Below are positions 1 through 9,583 of a stretch of DNA of 35,114 bases, in pieces. The notes under the pieces are model-generated. The model did no database searches and was not told the origin of the DNA. It was given only the letters and a program-made list of their open reading frames with translations. Origin of the DNA: Branchiostoma floridae (lineage: Eukaryota > Chordata > Leptocardii > Amphioxiformes > Branchiostomatidae); NCBI RefSeq assembly GCF_000003815.2, contig NC_049981.1, positions 34,212,235 to 34,247,348 of the forward strand, in the 5' to 3' direction. Numbering within the stretch: the stretch's first letter is position 1; every line of letters starts with the position of its first letter. A program made the position numbers and the translations under genes.

Positions 1-268
1 CTGGATTGGCGGCTACCAATCGGCGGCCAACTTCAGCCTGGTGCACACAGCCCTTTGCTGTGAGCACACAGATCCTTTGCCGAGCATGCAGCCCCTTTGC
101 TGTGAGCACACAGCTCCTTCCCCGAGCACACAGGTACGTCGCTGAGCACACAGCCCATTTGCTGTCAGCACACAGCTCCTTCGCCGAGCATGCAGCCCCT
201 TCGCTGTGAGCACACAGCTCCTTCGCCGAGCATGCAGCCCCTTCGCTGTGAGCACACAGCTCCTTCGC
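1..268. repeat. Minisatellite, ~21/42-bp unit
   Basis: Tandem copies of a ~21-bp unit alternate between two versions, GAGCACACAGCTCCTTCGCC and GAGCATGCAGCCCCTTCGCTG, giving a ~42-bp higher-order period. The copies nearest position 268 are almost identical; those near the window start are more diverged. Both strands read open here (for example a plus-strand frame over 6-209), but only because the unit length is a multiple of three and lacks stops. The array lies downstream of the partial minus-strand phosphatase exon, so it is probably within that gene's first coding intron. Confidence 0.85.
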
Positions 269-630
269 TAAAACAGGTTTTGTCCCAATGGTCGTTCGTA
301 CTTTAGCAACATCTCAAAAACAATGAGTCTATTGCAAATACAGCTCGAGTTTAATGCCCAAGGGCTAAATGCAAGTACGTTCAACATAGATATAATTGAG
401 AGGAATATGTTATTATCTAGTAGTTCCATATTCTAAAACAACACCATCATGACCACGTTTAAGTTTTGTTAGATTTTGATACATGGAAAATCTAAAGTAA
501 ACTGACACATGGCAAATTTACCCACGTGTTTCTAATTTATTGGTTCCTTGATCTTGATAGTAAAAACTGCTGCTTTATAGCCTGAACAATTATAATATCA
601 ATTTATGACTGAGGTGTACTTAGTAGTTAC
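269..630. other. Noncoding stretch, intron of the partial phosphatase gene
   Basis: AT-rich sequence with no exon that I can recognise on either strand. It directly follows the splice donor at 629-630 (minus strand) of the partial phosphatase gene, so it is read as intron. Confidence 0.5.
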
Positions 631-1040
631 CATGGGACCCGTGTAAAGACGTTCCAGATGTACTGCATGGTGAAGAAGTTGATAAAGTAATGAAAGCCCC
701 TAGACTTGACATCTCCGTTGGTCTTCGGTTTCTCCTGACTCCCGTCGCTGTAGTACCGGTACCGTAAACCGTTCGAGCTGCCCCATCGCGTGGGTGGCTT
801 GACTTTCACAACCCGGAAGTCTTCGTCCACGAACTTGGTCTTCCCTTTGAAGGATCGGTACTCTCCTACCGAGCGAAAATCGACGATGCAGCGTAACCCC
901 AGCCTCTGGACTGTCTCGTAATCCTGCTCTGTGATTAAATCTGGGCGGGAGGAACGATACAGCCGACCTGACACGACGGGACGGAAGTTTGGGAGGGATT
1001 TTAGCTGTACCGGCGGATTTTCACTGATGGTGGTCTCCAT
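631..1040 (-). CDS. Tyrosine-phosphatase-like protein (Y_phosphatase3 type), first coding exon only
   Basis: This exon encodes ~136 residues starting METTISENPP, from the ATG at 1040. A longer reading from a GTG at 1049 is possible but not a normal eukaryotic start. The segments LPNFRPVVSGRLYRSS and GLRCIVDFRS match the N-terminal signature of the bacterial-type tyrosine/serine phosphatase family (LPNFR...G.LYRS...GI.T..DLRS) and align with the plus-strand paralogue at 2909-4383. The exon ends in phase 2 at a GTAACT donor, inside the Trp codon of VPW. The catalytic CX5R exon would lie further left and is outside the window, so activity cannot be judged. The product is expected to be a cytosolic phosphatase of unknown substrate. 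It is transcribed away from its paralogue, head to head. Family membership is fairly sure; function is not. Confidence 0.75.
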
Positions 1041-1289
1041 TTTGGTCACTTATGAGGTTGTTCCAAAAAGATTGAGGGATAGAACAGACTGGACTAAATA
1101 GTTAGATGCAGTCGCATAGGACCCCTATACAATATAGAATATTCATGTCGTGAAATCTTATAATGGTAAATAGTTATTGAATAATATGAACGAAATAGAG
1201 AAGAAAAACCTATAATATATTATTTACACTTCTTTTTGGTACCCCTTTACACCGAATATTGTGCGACGGTCCAACGACCTGTGATCATA
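1041..1289. other. 5' flank of the minus-strand phosphatase gene
   Basis: AT-rich sequence between the start codon at 1040 and the foldback element. It probably holds the 5' UTR and part of the shared divergent promoter. I see no clear TATA box or CpG-rich core. Confidence 0.35.
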
Positions 1290-1298
1290 GTCGAATCC

Positions 1299-2177
1299 CG
1301 GTCAGCCTTTTTACCGGAAAACAGAGGAAAACACAGTTAAACACCGGAAAACACACGAAGGAGTGTATAATCTACTGAAATACAGTATGTTTTGATGAGT
1401 AAACATGACAGGTCGCTATGTTTTGCCACAAAATAATCTACATATGGCCCTGGAATGAAGAAATCGTCAGAAAACGCATGAGACTACGGGCCGGCGGCCA
1501 TGTTTGTTTTCAGAATTTGTTTAGCGGGGTCTGATACTTTCACAACAAGACAGCTGATACCTACCGAACTGCAGTGCCAAAATCTGTTATATATTGGCAG
1601 AAATATAATATACATGAATCTACTCGGATTGTGATAAGAATCTGTTTTCTGTATTTCTTAATAAAGCTTGCTTCTTCTAGCCGTCAACGTTACATAATTT
1701 TGCACAATCAGCACGTCCAGTCCGCCGGGTGGCGGCGGCNNNNNNNNNNNNNNNNNNNNNNNNNNNNNNNNNNNNNNNNNNNNNNNNNNNNNNNNNNNNN
1801 NNNNNNNNNNNNNNNNNNNNNNNNNNNNNNNNNNNNNNNTATCACAATCCGAGTAGATCATGTATATTATATTTCTTGCCAATATATAACAGATTTTGGC
1901 ACTGCAGTTCGGTAGGTATCAGCTGTCTTGTTGTGAAAGTATCAGACCCCGCTAAACAAATTCTGAAAACAAACATGGCCGCCGGCCCGTAGTCTCATGC
2001 GTTTTCTGACGATTTCTTCATTCCAGGGCCATATGTAGATTATTTTGTGGCAAAACATAGCGACCTGTCATGTTTACTCATCAAAACATACTGTATTTCA
2101 GTAGATTATTCACTCCTTCATGTGTTTTCCGGTGTTTAACTGTGTTTTCCTCTGTTTTCCGGTAAAAAGCCTGACCC
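1299..2177. mobile_element. Foldback transposon with ~338-bp inverted arms, Mutator-like
   Basis: The left arm (1299-1636) is the reverse complement of the right arm (1840-2177), with only a few single-base or 1-bp indel differences. A central stretch of about 200 bp shows no differences by eye. The ends read CGGTCAGCCTTTTTACCGG on the left and GGGTCAGGCTTTTTACCGG (reverse complement) on the right. The 9-bp word GTCGAATCC flanks both ends (1290-1298 and 2178-2186) as a target-site duplication. Long inverted repeats with 9-bp duplications are the hallmark of Mutator-like elements. The middle holds ~100 bp of unique sequence (1637-1739) and a 100-bp N gap, so no transposase can be seen. An assembly inversion was considered, but it would not create the flanking direct repeat. 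Confidence 0.7.
1740..1839. other. Assembly gap (100 N)
   Basis: Exactly 100 N lie in the loop of the long palindrome. The round number suggests a placeholder of unknown true length; hairpin-forming sequence often breaks assemblies at this kind of place. Confidence 0.95.
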
Positions 2178-2186
2178 GTCGAATCC

Positions 2187-2908
2187 ACTCTTCACCAGAG
2201 GGTTGATTTTGTTTGCTTATTCTCAGGTACATATAAAACAAGAGCTCTCCAAGAAACTTTCAAAGTGAGGTGAGCAATGCTATCTGGTAGCTATAATGTG
2301 TGTTTAAATGATTAACGTTAGAACAGAAGGCGCTTCCGATCGACTAGGACAGTCGCTGTCGCACACGAGCGGGGCCGATGTCCAAAGGTCCGTCTTTGAG
2401 ACATAGATATTATATGTCAGGACCACCTGAACCAACTTGACGTTAGATTATCTAAGATCTAAGACTGTCCTTGCTGTAACGTAACAGTTTTTGTAACGCA
2501 CCAGTTGTGAGACTCCGGTTGAAGAAAGGCCCACAGTTTTACTTCCTGGTGTGGAAACAGATTTGCGGTAACGTTGTGTATCAACTATCATTGTGTAGGC
2601 CGCATGAATTCAGTCTAACATTTACAATTCCAATTTACAGTATCTTTAACGCCAATCACCTTGAATTTCCAAAGTTATAGACACAGCGTACGTTCGATTT
2701 ACAAACTTTTGGACGTATAATCTGTAACGTTATTCATAGCGCCGGGAATTTTGCTGGAAAACCAAATTGATCAACTGTGGCCTTACATTGTACCATGTAC
2801 AAATGTCGTGGAATAAAGTTAATTCATTATTTATTGTGTGCGCGTGTGTGTGCGCGCATGTCTGTGTTCTCACTCACCTCCTCTCTTTTTTCATTTAGAA
2901 GTGTCGAC
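2187..2908 (+). promoter_or_regulatory. 5' flank and probable 5' UTR intron of the plus-strand phosphatase gene
   Basis: No coding exon is evident. A polypyrimidine tract ending in TTTCATTTAG (2889-2898) is a good splice acceptor ten bases before the ATG at 2909, so a noncoding first exon probably lies somewhere in this interval or in the foldback element. An upstream in-frame reading from ~2777 runs through this acceptor and is not believed to be translated. Confidence 0.45.
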
Positions 2909-4383
2909 ATGGACTTTGAATCTCTCCCCAACTTTCGCACCGTGGTACCCGGCAAGCTGTACCGCAGCTCAACTGTTGACAACGTCACAACAAACGATGT
3001 CGAAAAACTGTCAAGTCTGGGCATCAAAACCATCGTTGATTTACGATCAATGGAAGAACTCAACGAGTCCAGCGCTCCAAGGCTATTGGATGACATATTT
3101 CAAACTGTGGGAGTGGAGGTAAAAGACCGCAAACCCCAGGCACCAGAGATCCAGTTTACAGTCAAAGATGCAGCGTCGCGCCAAGACAAGAGGCACTTCT
3201 TTGTGGCCTTCTACAACAGGCAGTTCTTAACAGGGACTTTACAACGAAGGCCTTGGTACCAACGAGTATTCGCCATTCTCACCATGATTCTGGCATTTTT
3301 GCTAGATACAATTCTCCGTACAAATAGGAAATATTTGAAAAAAGCCACGGTCGCCATCATACTCACCGACAAAGGGATACTTCAATGGTACAAGGATATG
3401 GTAGACTATTCGACTGGAAGCATGTTTGCAGGTACAGTAACATGTAGTACATTTTAATGATCTTTATTTCTAGGTAAGAATTTTTGCCGTTTCTGGTATT
3501 ATTTAGATGGCAGCCTTGTCAGTCATTTAGCTGTTTAGATTAAAGAATAACCAGCTTGCAAAGCTGATTGAAAACATTGGTTTTTATATTCTTATTTTTC
3601 TTCTTTTCAGCTCTGAGTATTCTAACAGACCCACAAAACCAACCCGCTTTAGTCTGTTGTAAACATGGGAAAGACAGGACAGCAATCGTTGCCGCGTTGG
3701 TACTGGGAATCCTGGGAAGGACGAAGCAGGACGTCATTGAAGACTACCACAAGTCTGAGGTCAGTCACCGGCAGTGAGTGTTTTTTTTTTTAAATCTAAT
3801 ACTATTATAGGGACTATGTATATATAATTGGGATATGACTTGAAATAACATCTAACGGTGTGAAAATCACTTAAAAGGTAAAAGCAAATAGTGATAGTCT
3901 GGTAGATAGTTAAAATGTTTGTTCATTGTTTTTTTTTTTCAGGAAGGGACCAAATCGTTGTACCAGATGATGTACAATGATGTTTGTGTGAGGTTCGGTG
4001 CACAAGAATCCTACCTTTGGGCCCGAAAGGAAACAATGCAGCGATTCTTGGAGTATATTGATGAGAAGTATGTCATCCACAGGCTTATTTTCAAACCTGA
4101 AAGTACATGTACTATTTTGCAATGCAAGTCGCACATTTTTGTCTTTTCAATTGTTCGATGAAACAGTGAGATCTGTAGCCTTAGCAGAGAGGGCAAAGGG
4201 ATAGCAATAATAAGTTTGTATACCAGGCTATAACAACATCCATGCAAAACCCATCATGAAAATCTAGCTGACTTGTTTCCCACTATTTGCCTCTACAGGT
4301 ATGGCTCTGTGGAAGCCTACTTGCTGTCTATTGGTTTCTCCATGGAGGATTTGGAAGAGATGAGGGGAAACATGCAGGGATGA
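2909..4383 (+). CDS. Tyrosine-phosphatase-like protein (Y_phosphatase3 type), complete, 4 coding exons
   Basis: Coding exons 2909-3431, 3611-3759, 3943-4067 and 4299-4383 join in frame (phases 1, 0, 2) into a 293-residue protein. The first exon has the family signature LPNFRTVVPGKLYRSS and GIKTIVDLRSMEEL. The second carries CKHGKDRTAIVAAL, an intact CX5R phosphatase loop with the nucleophilic Cys and the Arg. A hydrophobic stretch near residues 115-130 (ILTMILAFLLDTIL) could be a buried helix or a membrane contact. The C-terminal YGSVEAYLLSIGFS resembles the last helix of the family. The protein should hydrolyse phosphotyrosine or a phospholipid; the substrate is unknown. The start at MDFESLPNF is favoured because a splice acceptor lies just upstream. 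It forms a divergent pair with the gene at 631-1040, which has an extra intron position at the conserved PW. Candidate polyadenylation signals are at 4832 and 4868. Confidence 0.85.
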
Positions 4384-5737
4384 CTGACTCCTCACAAGCT
4401 TGACAGGGGAATGAAACTTTAGCCCTTGAAATGTACATGTCCCTATACATTTCATTCTATATAATGATAAAATGTACTGATTAATTGAAATATTGAGAAT
4501 AAGCATGGTCTTTATCGGAAAAAGAAAGACAAACATGCACTGTAAGAAACCAGTACTAGTATGCAGTATGTAGTAGCATCAAAGGACTACAACCTGTTAG
4601 CCGCCATGCTTGATAGAAACGCATGGTTAGACATTGTTAATGGCACCTCGTATGAGGATGACCTGAACTGAACTGAACTGAACTGAAGTAGCATCATGCT
4701 TTTGTAGCTATTAAGATACAGATAAAATACAGATATTTAGCGTTCATACATTGATAGACAGCTACATGTATGTACATGTATGGCCTACATGGAGTTTTAA
4801 CTGATTACATGAAAACTTATTCAGCCAAAGAAATAAATGTAAGGGAAACAACATATAACCATCATAGAATAAATCATATCCCAAAGAAAAACATTTTGGA
4901 TGGAAATGGAAAACCATTTAGTATGTCTACAGAACTCTAGACCCTATTAAGATTATTACTAGTAAGATAGCAATACACAGTTTTTTGTCTATGATTTACT
5001 ATGATTCAGTATGAACATTTCTATATAGTTAAGGGCCAATTAAAGCTCATCTGTGCAGGTTGTAATGTTGAGTAGGGGTGGGTACCGGTACAGGAAATTC
5101 AGGTACAGGTACCTGGAGCTTATTGTCTGTGACAACTGGCCATCATAGGCAGAATAATTTACCAGAAGAGTTTTGCTACAAGAGGCTTTGGCTAGCCACA
5201 CAGCCTCTATGTAGATGAGTTTTTTTTCAAACTTAAAACCTCTGGTAAAAATGAAATCCCACTAATATTATCAACTTCCTAAATAACTTTTTCTTGAAAG
5301 TTATATTAACCTACGTATGCTATGTATGCGGTACCACAATCCTAAGGAAACAGACAACAATTATCATTCCAATCAGTTTTCACACACTTAAACTTAGGAT
5401 ACACTTGGCATGCTGAAATGAATTTGATTAAACTGCTGACTTCAGCTCATGTTTGTGGTCTCTGTATTTGATATCTATACTAGCTTTAATTAAAGCAATT
5501 AGAAGTGAAAGTTCTAAAAAAAAATATACTAAAAAAGCATTTTAAGGGCATGAATGACAGCATGTATAGCTGGTACATGACTGGAACAGTTTAACATAAA
5601 ATTTGGCTAATTTTTTCTGGGTAGACAATATAGATACGTCAGACAACATTAGAGATGGAAATTTAAAGGTTTTTCTCTTTCCATAAGTGCCTCTGGACTG
5701 TTCTTTTTGCTTTCTTTACTATTGTATTAGTATCTCT
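4384..5737. other. Noncoding interval between convergent phosphatase and WDR12 genes
   Basis: AT-rich sequence that should hold the 3' UTRs of both convergent genes. It contains five copies of CTGAA (4663-4687), candidate AATAAA signals at 4832 and 4868 on the plus strand, and a short GGTAC-rich patch (5081-5122) that looks like a repeat remnant. I see no further exon on either strand. Confidence 0.5.
4663..4687. repeat. (CTGAA)5 microsatellite
   Basis: Five perfect copies of the pentanucleotide CTGAA lie in the 3' flank of the phosphatase gene. Confidence 0.9.
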
Positions 5738-7897
5738 CTAGTTTCCCTGTTGCCTGTCAGGCATATTGCTCAGCTGGTCAGAGTAAGAGAATGTGCACAG
5801 TTGCTTTTCTGCCCCCCCACAAATCAACAGATCTGGAATGGACCAGTCCGCGCACAGTAGTTTCTCCCTGTGCCCTGACATGTTGTAAAGTGGTGCTCGT
5901 GGACTGCGCGTGTCCCAAAGCTTCAGCGTTTTGTCGTACGAGGCCGAGGTGAGGTGGTACTGGTTCGTCGGGGACCAGGCTACAGCAGAAACCCATCCTT
6001 GGTGTGCTGTGAGTGTGGACTCCACCAACACGCCCTTCTGACTTCTCAGGTCCCAGAGGCGAACGTGTCTGTCCGAGCTACCAGAAGCAAGCAGGTGGCT
6101 GAGACTGGAGTACGCAATGGAGTGAAAGGCCTTGGACCCTGTTAATGTCTCTTTTGGAATGCCAGCCTCAGCATCCCACGTCCGGATGGTGTGGTCCCAT
6201 GATGCACTGCACAAGGTGATGTCATCGACCCAGGTGACTGAAGTGACAGCTTCACTGTGCCCCTGCAGAGTCATCAGTGGCGTTCTTGTCGGTCCAAGCT
6301 GCTCCTGCTTTGCTTTCTTCTTGCCTCGTGCACGCTCTTCCTCCTCCTCCTCCTCTGCATCACCCAGGGACCAGAGTTTTATCATCTTGTCCCAGGAGCC
6401 ACTTGCAAACTTGTCTGCAGTCGGGTGGGTGGCCAAGCAGTCCACACTGCGAGCATGCCCCCTACAGCACAGGCTTGGTACTGCAGTTCCACCCTCCCTA
6501 TCCCAGTCCCACAGGACTATGAGCTGGTCCTGTGAGGCACTGAGGAACTGCCCACCAGTTGCTTCCTGTTTAACCCATGCCACCGCCTTGACCGGCTCTG
6601 TATGTCCAGTTCCCGAGACCAGTCTCTGACCTGTTCTGGTCCATACTTGGACGGTGGAATCATAGGAACCAGACAGGATACTGTCTCTGTTACCTGCAAT
6701 TCAGAAATGATGACAAGGAATGATTTATTGTCCAACAAAGAATCTCTCGCAGCCCGTGGGCTGCATTGCAGATTCTATTTACAATAAAANNNNNNNNNNN
6801 NNNNNNNNNNNNNNNNNNNNNNNNNNNNNNNNNNNNNNNNNNNNNNNNNNNNNNNNNNNNNNNNNNNNNNNNNNNNNNNNNNNNNNNNNNNNNNNNNNNN
6901 NNNNNNNNNNNNNNNNNNNNNNNNNNNNNNNNNNNNNNNNNNNNNNNNNNNNNNNNNNNNNNNNNNNNNNNNNNNNNNNNNNNNNNNNNNNNNNNNNNNN
7001 NNNNNNNNNNNNNNNNNNNNNNNNNNNNNNNNNNNNNNNNNNNNNNNNNNNNNNNNNNNNNNNNNNNNNNNNNNNNNNNNNNNNNNNNNNNNNNNNNNNN
7101 NNNNNNNNNNNNNNNNNNNNNNNNNNNNNNNNNNNNNNNNNNNNNNNNNNNNNNNNNNNNNNNNNNNNNNNNNNNNNNNNNNNNNNNNNNNNNTACATAT
7201 ATCATTGACTTGATTAAGACCAATACATAGAAGCTAAACTTTTTGTTGACATTCAATTGATGGTATGCAGGTATAAAACCATATTTCAAGTTTGTGAAAC
7301 CACACTTTGAAATAAAAATAAAATAAAAGGGGTAAGGCCAGGTTGAATATACCTGAATGATGGATTGTTTAACTTTTCATGGACACACATAGCTCTTTCG
7401 TGGTGGGAAGGGCAATGCAAGGGAACAAGAGGGGGAATCATCATAATAATTTTCGTATTTTCGCTTCCCTGACATACTAGTAACCGCCCCCCTCCCCACT
7501 ACAATGTGCGCCGCGCTGCACAAGTCGGGACATGCATCCCTAACTTGTTCTAACCTTGAACGCTGCTTATCCAGTCTTCCTGTTGGATAGCTGTGCTTGG
7601 TTCTGGTGCTGGCTGCCGTAACAAGAACTCTATAGACACGACTCGTTCTGCAGTCAACCCCTTGTTCTGCATGTGCGTGTTGAGAGGTAAGCGCAGGAAC
7701 TCGCCCTGGACCAAAAAGTCGAACTCCCTCCGCAAGCTTTCCCCGTCGCCATCGGCAGAACTCAGGAGCCCGTTGATGAGATCGTTCAGCTCTAGAGTGG
7801 TGACGGTCGCAGGGACGGAGAAGACGTCCTCGCTAACGGTAAACTGGGGTTGTTTTGTGAAGAACTTTGCCTGCACGTGCGGCCCGGACGACGCCAT
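5738..7897 (-). CDS. WDR12: Ribosome biogenesis protein WDR12, complete, 2 exons
   Basis: Exon 1 (7555-7897) and exon 2 (5738-6693) join in phase 1 (donor CAAG/GTTAGA, acceptor TTGCAG) to give 432 residues, close to the ~423 of human WDR12. Residues ~1-100 form the NLE domain (VQAKFFTKQPQF...VSIEFLLRQP). The junction reads WISSVQGNRDSILSGSYD, matching the family's entry into the first WD repeat. About seven WD40 repeats follow, with typical ends such as LIVLWDWD, MIKLWS, TIRTWD, HVRLWD and LKLWDT. An acidic then basic linker (seven Glu, then GKKKAKQE, around residue 230) interrupts the propeller, as in other WDR12 proteins. WDR12 acts in the nucleolus in the PES1-BOP1-WDR12 complex for 27S/32S pre-rRNA processing and large-subunit assembly; the NLE domain is the docking site for the AAA ATPase midasin/Rea1. 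The single intron contains the 404-bp gap, but the coding sequence is unbroken. Confidence 0.96.
6790..7193. other. Assembly gap (404 N) in the WDR12 intron
   Basis: A run of 404 N lies entirely inside the single WDR12 intron and does not interrupt coding sequence. Its non-round size suggests a gap length estimated from read pairs. Confidence 0.95.
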
Positions 7898-8882
7898 TTT
7901 GTCTACCGTTCCCGGCTAGTTAGATGGCATCAAAACGTGAAAGCATAGTCCCATGGAAGGTAATAAACACGTTTAATGCAAAACACGCGAATATTTTCAC
8001 ATTCTAAAAATAAATGTAAATTTCGTAAAATTTTGTTAATTAATTTTGGGGAGATTTAGACAAATTATGTTCCTAGGCCACCTTGTGCAGCTTTGTACGA
8101 TTTGCTGCGGTTAGTTAATGAAAGTTTCCTAGGGTCAAATAGGGTCAAACAGATGCGGCCCAGGTCAACCTGGGTCAAAACCACCTGTGTATTTGATTCG
8201 GTCATGAGAGTCGATCATAGATAAAAAAAAAATCAATGCAACTTTGTCGGCTAAGTGTCATGTTACATGCAGAAACTTGCAGTGGTACTACCGCTTGTTC
8301 ATAGCTTTTACTAATAATGGTGGTTGAAATATTTAGGCCCCTCTTATTCCTATGTATTCCTTCAGCACATTGTCGGATAAAATGGGCTTGAACCTGTAAA
8401 AAATTCATAATAAGACTTTTGTTCGCAAACACATGGGAAAAGTGGGGTTTGCTATTAAGGACTACCAATGTATTTTTCTGAAGGCAGTAGTTAACGTTAC
8501 TTATACAGTGTTTTGTTTCAAATAAGTAAGTGTCATCACTTTATCAATGACGCAAGTTGAGTGCAAAATACACTTAACATGATATATGCATTACTCGTCC
8601 AGATCAAGACATTATGACACTTCTAAAATGGCAAAATGTCAGGTTTACGCTTTTAATTACGTTCTGCTGCTGGCGCCTCCATTCAGTGCAATATGCCCCA
8701 CGCACAGCCATTTAATGATTAGCCATGAATGTTTCTGTCCTTCAAATATTGCGTGCTAAGCAGGATGTGATATGTTTACCGAAAGATAAAAGTTGACATT
8801 TACTGTGAGTTCAAACCAGGGTGAATCCTTCTTGCACCTTTACCTAGCATACCGTTCCAGGCGTTCGTTCGCAGTAGTCGGT
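7898..8882. promoter_or_regulatory. Divergent intergenic region between WDR12 and the LDLa-CUB gene
   Basis: These 985 bp separate two divergent starts (WDR12 at 7897 on minus, LDLa-CUB at 8883 on plus) and should hold both promoters. The part next to WDR12 has no TATA box, as expected for a housekeeping gene. A cluster of GGTCA half-sites at 8132-8177 is described separately. I found no exon or RNA gene here. Confidence 0.5.
8132..8177 (+). promoter_or_regulatory. Two DR4-type nuclear-receptor half-site pairs
   Basis: GGGTCA at 8132-8137 and 8142-8147 are direct repeats spaced by 4 bp. AGGTCA at 8162-8167 and GGGTCA at 8172-8177 are also spaced by 4 bp. DR4 is the spacing classically bound by thyroid-hormone-receptor or LXR-type heterodimers with RXR. 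The cluster lies ~235 bp upstream of the WDR12 start codon and ~700 bp upstream of the LDLa-CUB start. Binding is inferred from spacing alone. Confidence 0.4.
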
Positions 8883-9545
8883 ATGGAGTTTGCTGTCGTG
8901 TTAACGTTCCTCCTCCTTTTCAGGGCCGCAGTGGGTACGGGTAAATATGAATAGAGTTAATTTATTTCATCAGAGACGAGACGATTGTTTCAAATTACTT
9001 TGAATAGCTAGATGTTACATCTCTCACTTGTTGAGCATATGGTAACTAATGTCTGCAAGGTTGGGGGCCTCTACACCAGAAAAAAACATTATAGTACATG
9101 TGCACCGGCCCACACCAGGCTATCTGGAATTTTAACAGTATGAAGTACTAATAAATGATACATGTACTAATATATTGTCTTGTAAAGTATCCCAACCGTC
9201 CTCTGTTGACAGTGTTGTATCGGTTCCCATGGATAACAGAACATACAAAGATCAAATATGTTTCTTGATGTCTCTGTTGTTATTTGTTTGTTTGTTTGTT
9301 TGTTTTTCGTGTGAAGCCTGTAATCCAGGCGAGTTCTCCTGTACGGACGGGTCAGACTGTGTGACGACCAGCTGGCTGTGTGACGGCTGGCAAGACTGTG
9401 ACGATAGCTCGGACGAAGTGCAGGCAAACTGCGACGGTAAGATTAAGAGAGAGAGAGTGAGTGAGTGTGTACGTATGTGTGCGCGTGTGTGTGTGCCGCA
9501 GTGCTTGTGTGAAGGAGAGACACTTACAGAGCTCGAGCGAAATGG

Positions 9546-9583
<38 letters not shown>

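Noticed and set aside
13-255. Open frames on both strands in the first minisatellite
   Set aside because: The unit length is a multiple of three and lacks stop codons, so the frames stay open by construction.
1041-1049. GTG start for the minus-strand phosphatase exon
   Set aside because: An ATG three codons later is the normal eukaryotic choice and the conserved region starts well after it.
1299-2177. Palindrome as a duplicated bidirectional promoter from the inverted gene duplication
   Set aside because: The arms are nearly identical while the coding exons are strongly diverged, and the arms end at a 9-bp direct repeat; a later transposon insertion explains this better.
5081-5122. GGTACC-rich patch as a regulatory site cluster
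   Set aside because: It looks like a short low-complexity or transposon-end remnant with no matching partner and no promoter nearby.
6720-7289. Long open frames across the N gap
   Set aside because: They consist almost entirely of N and carry no information.
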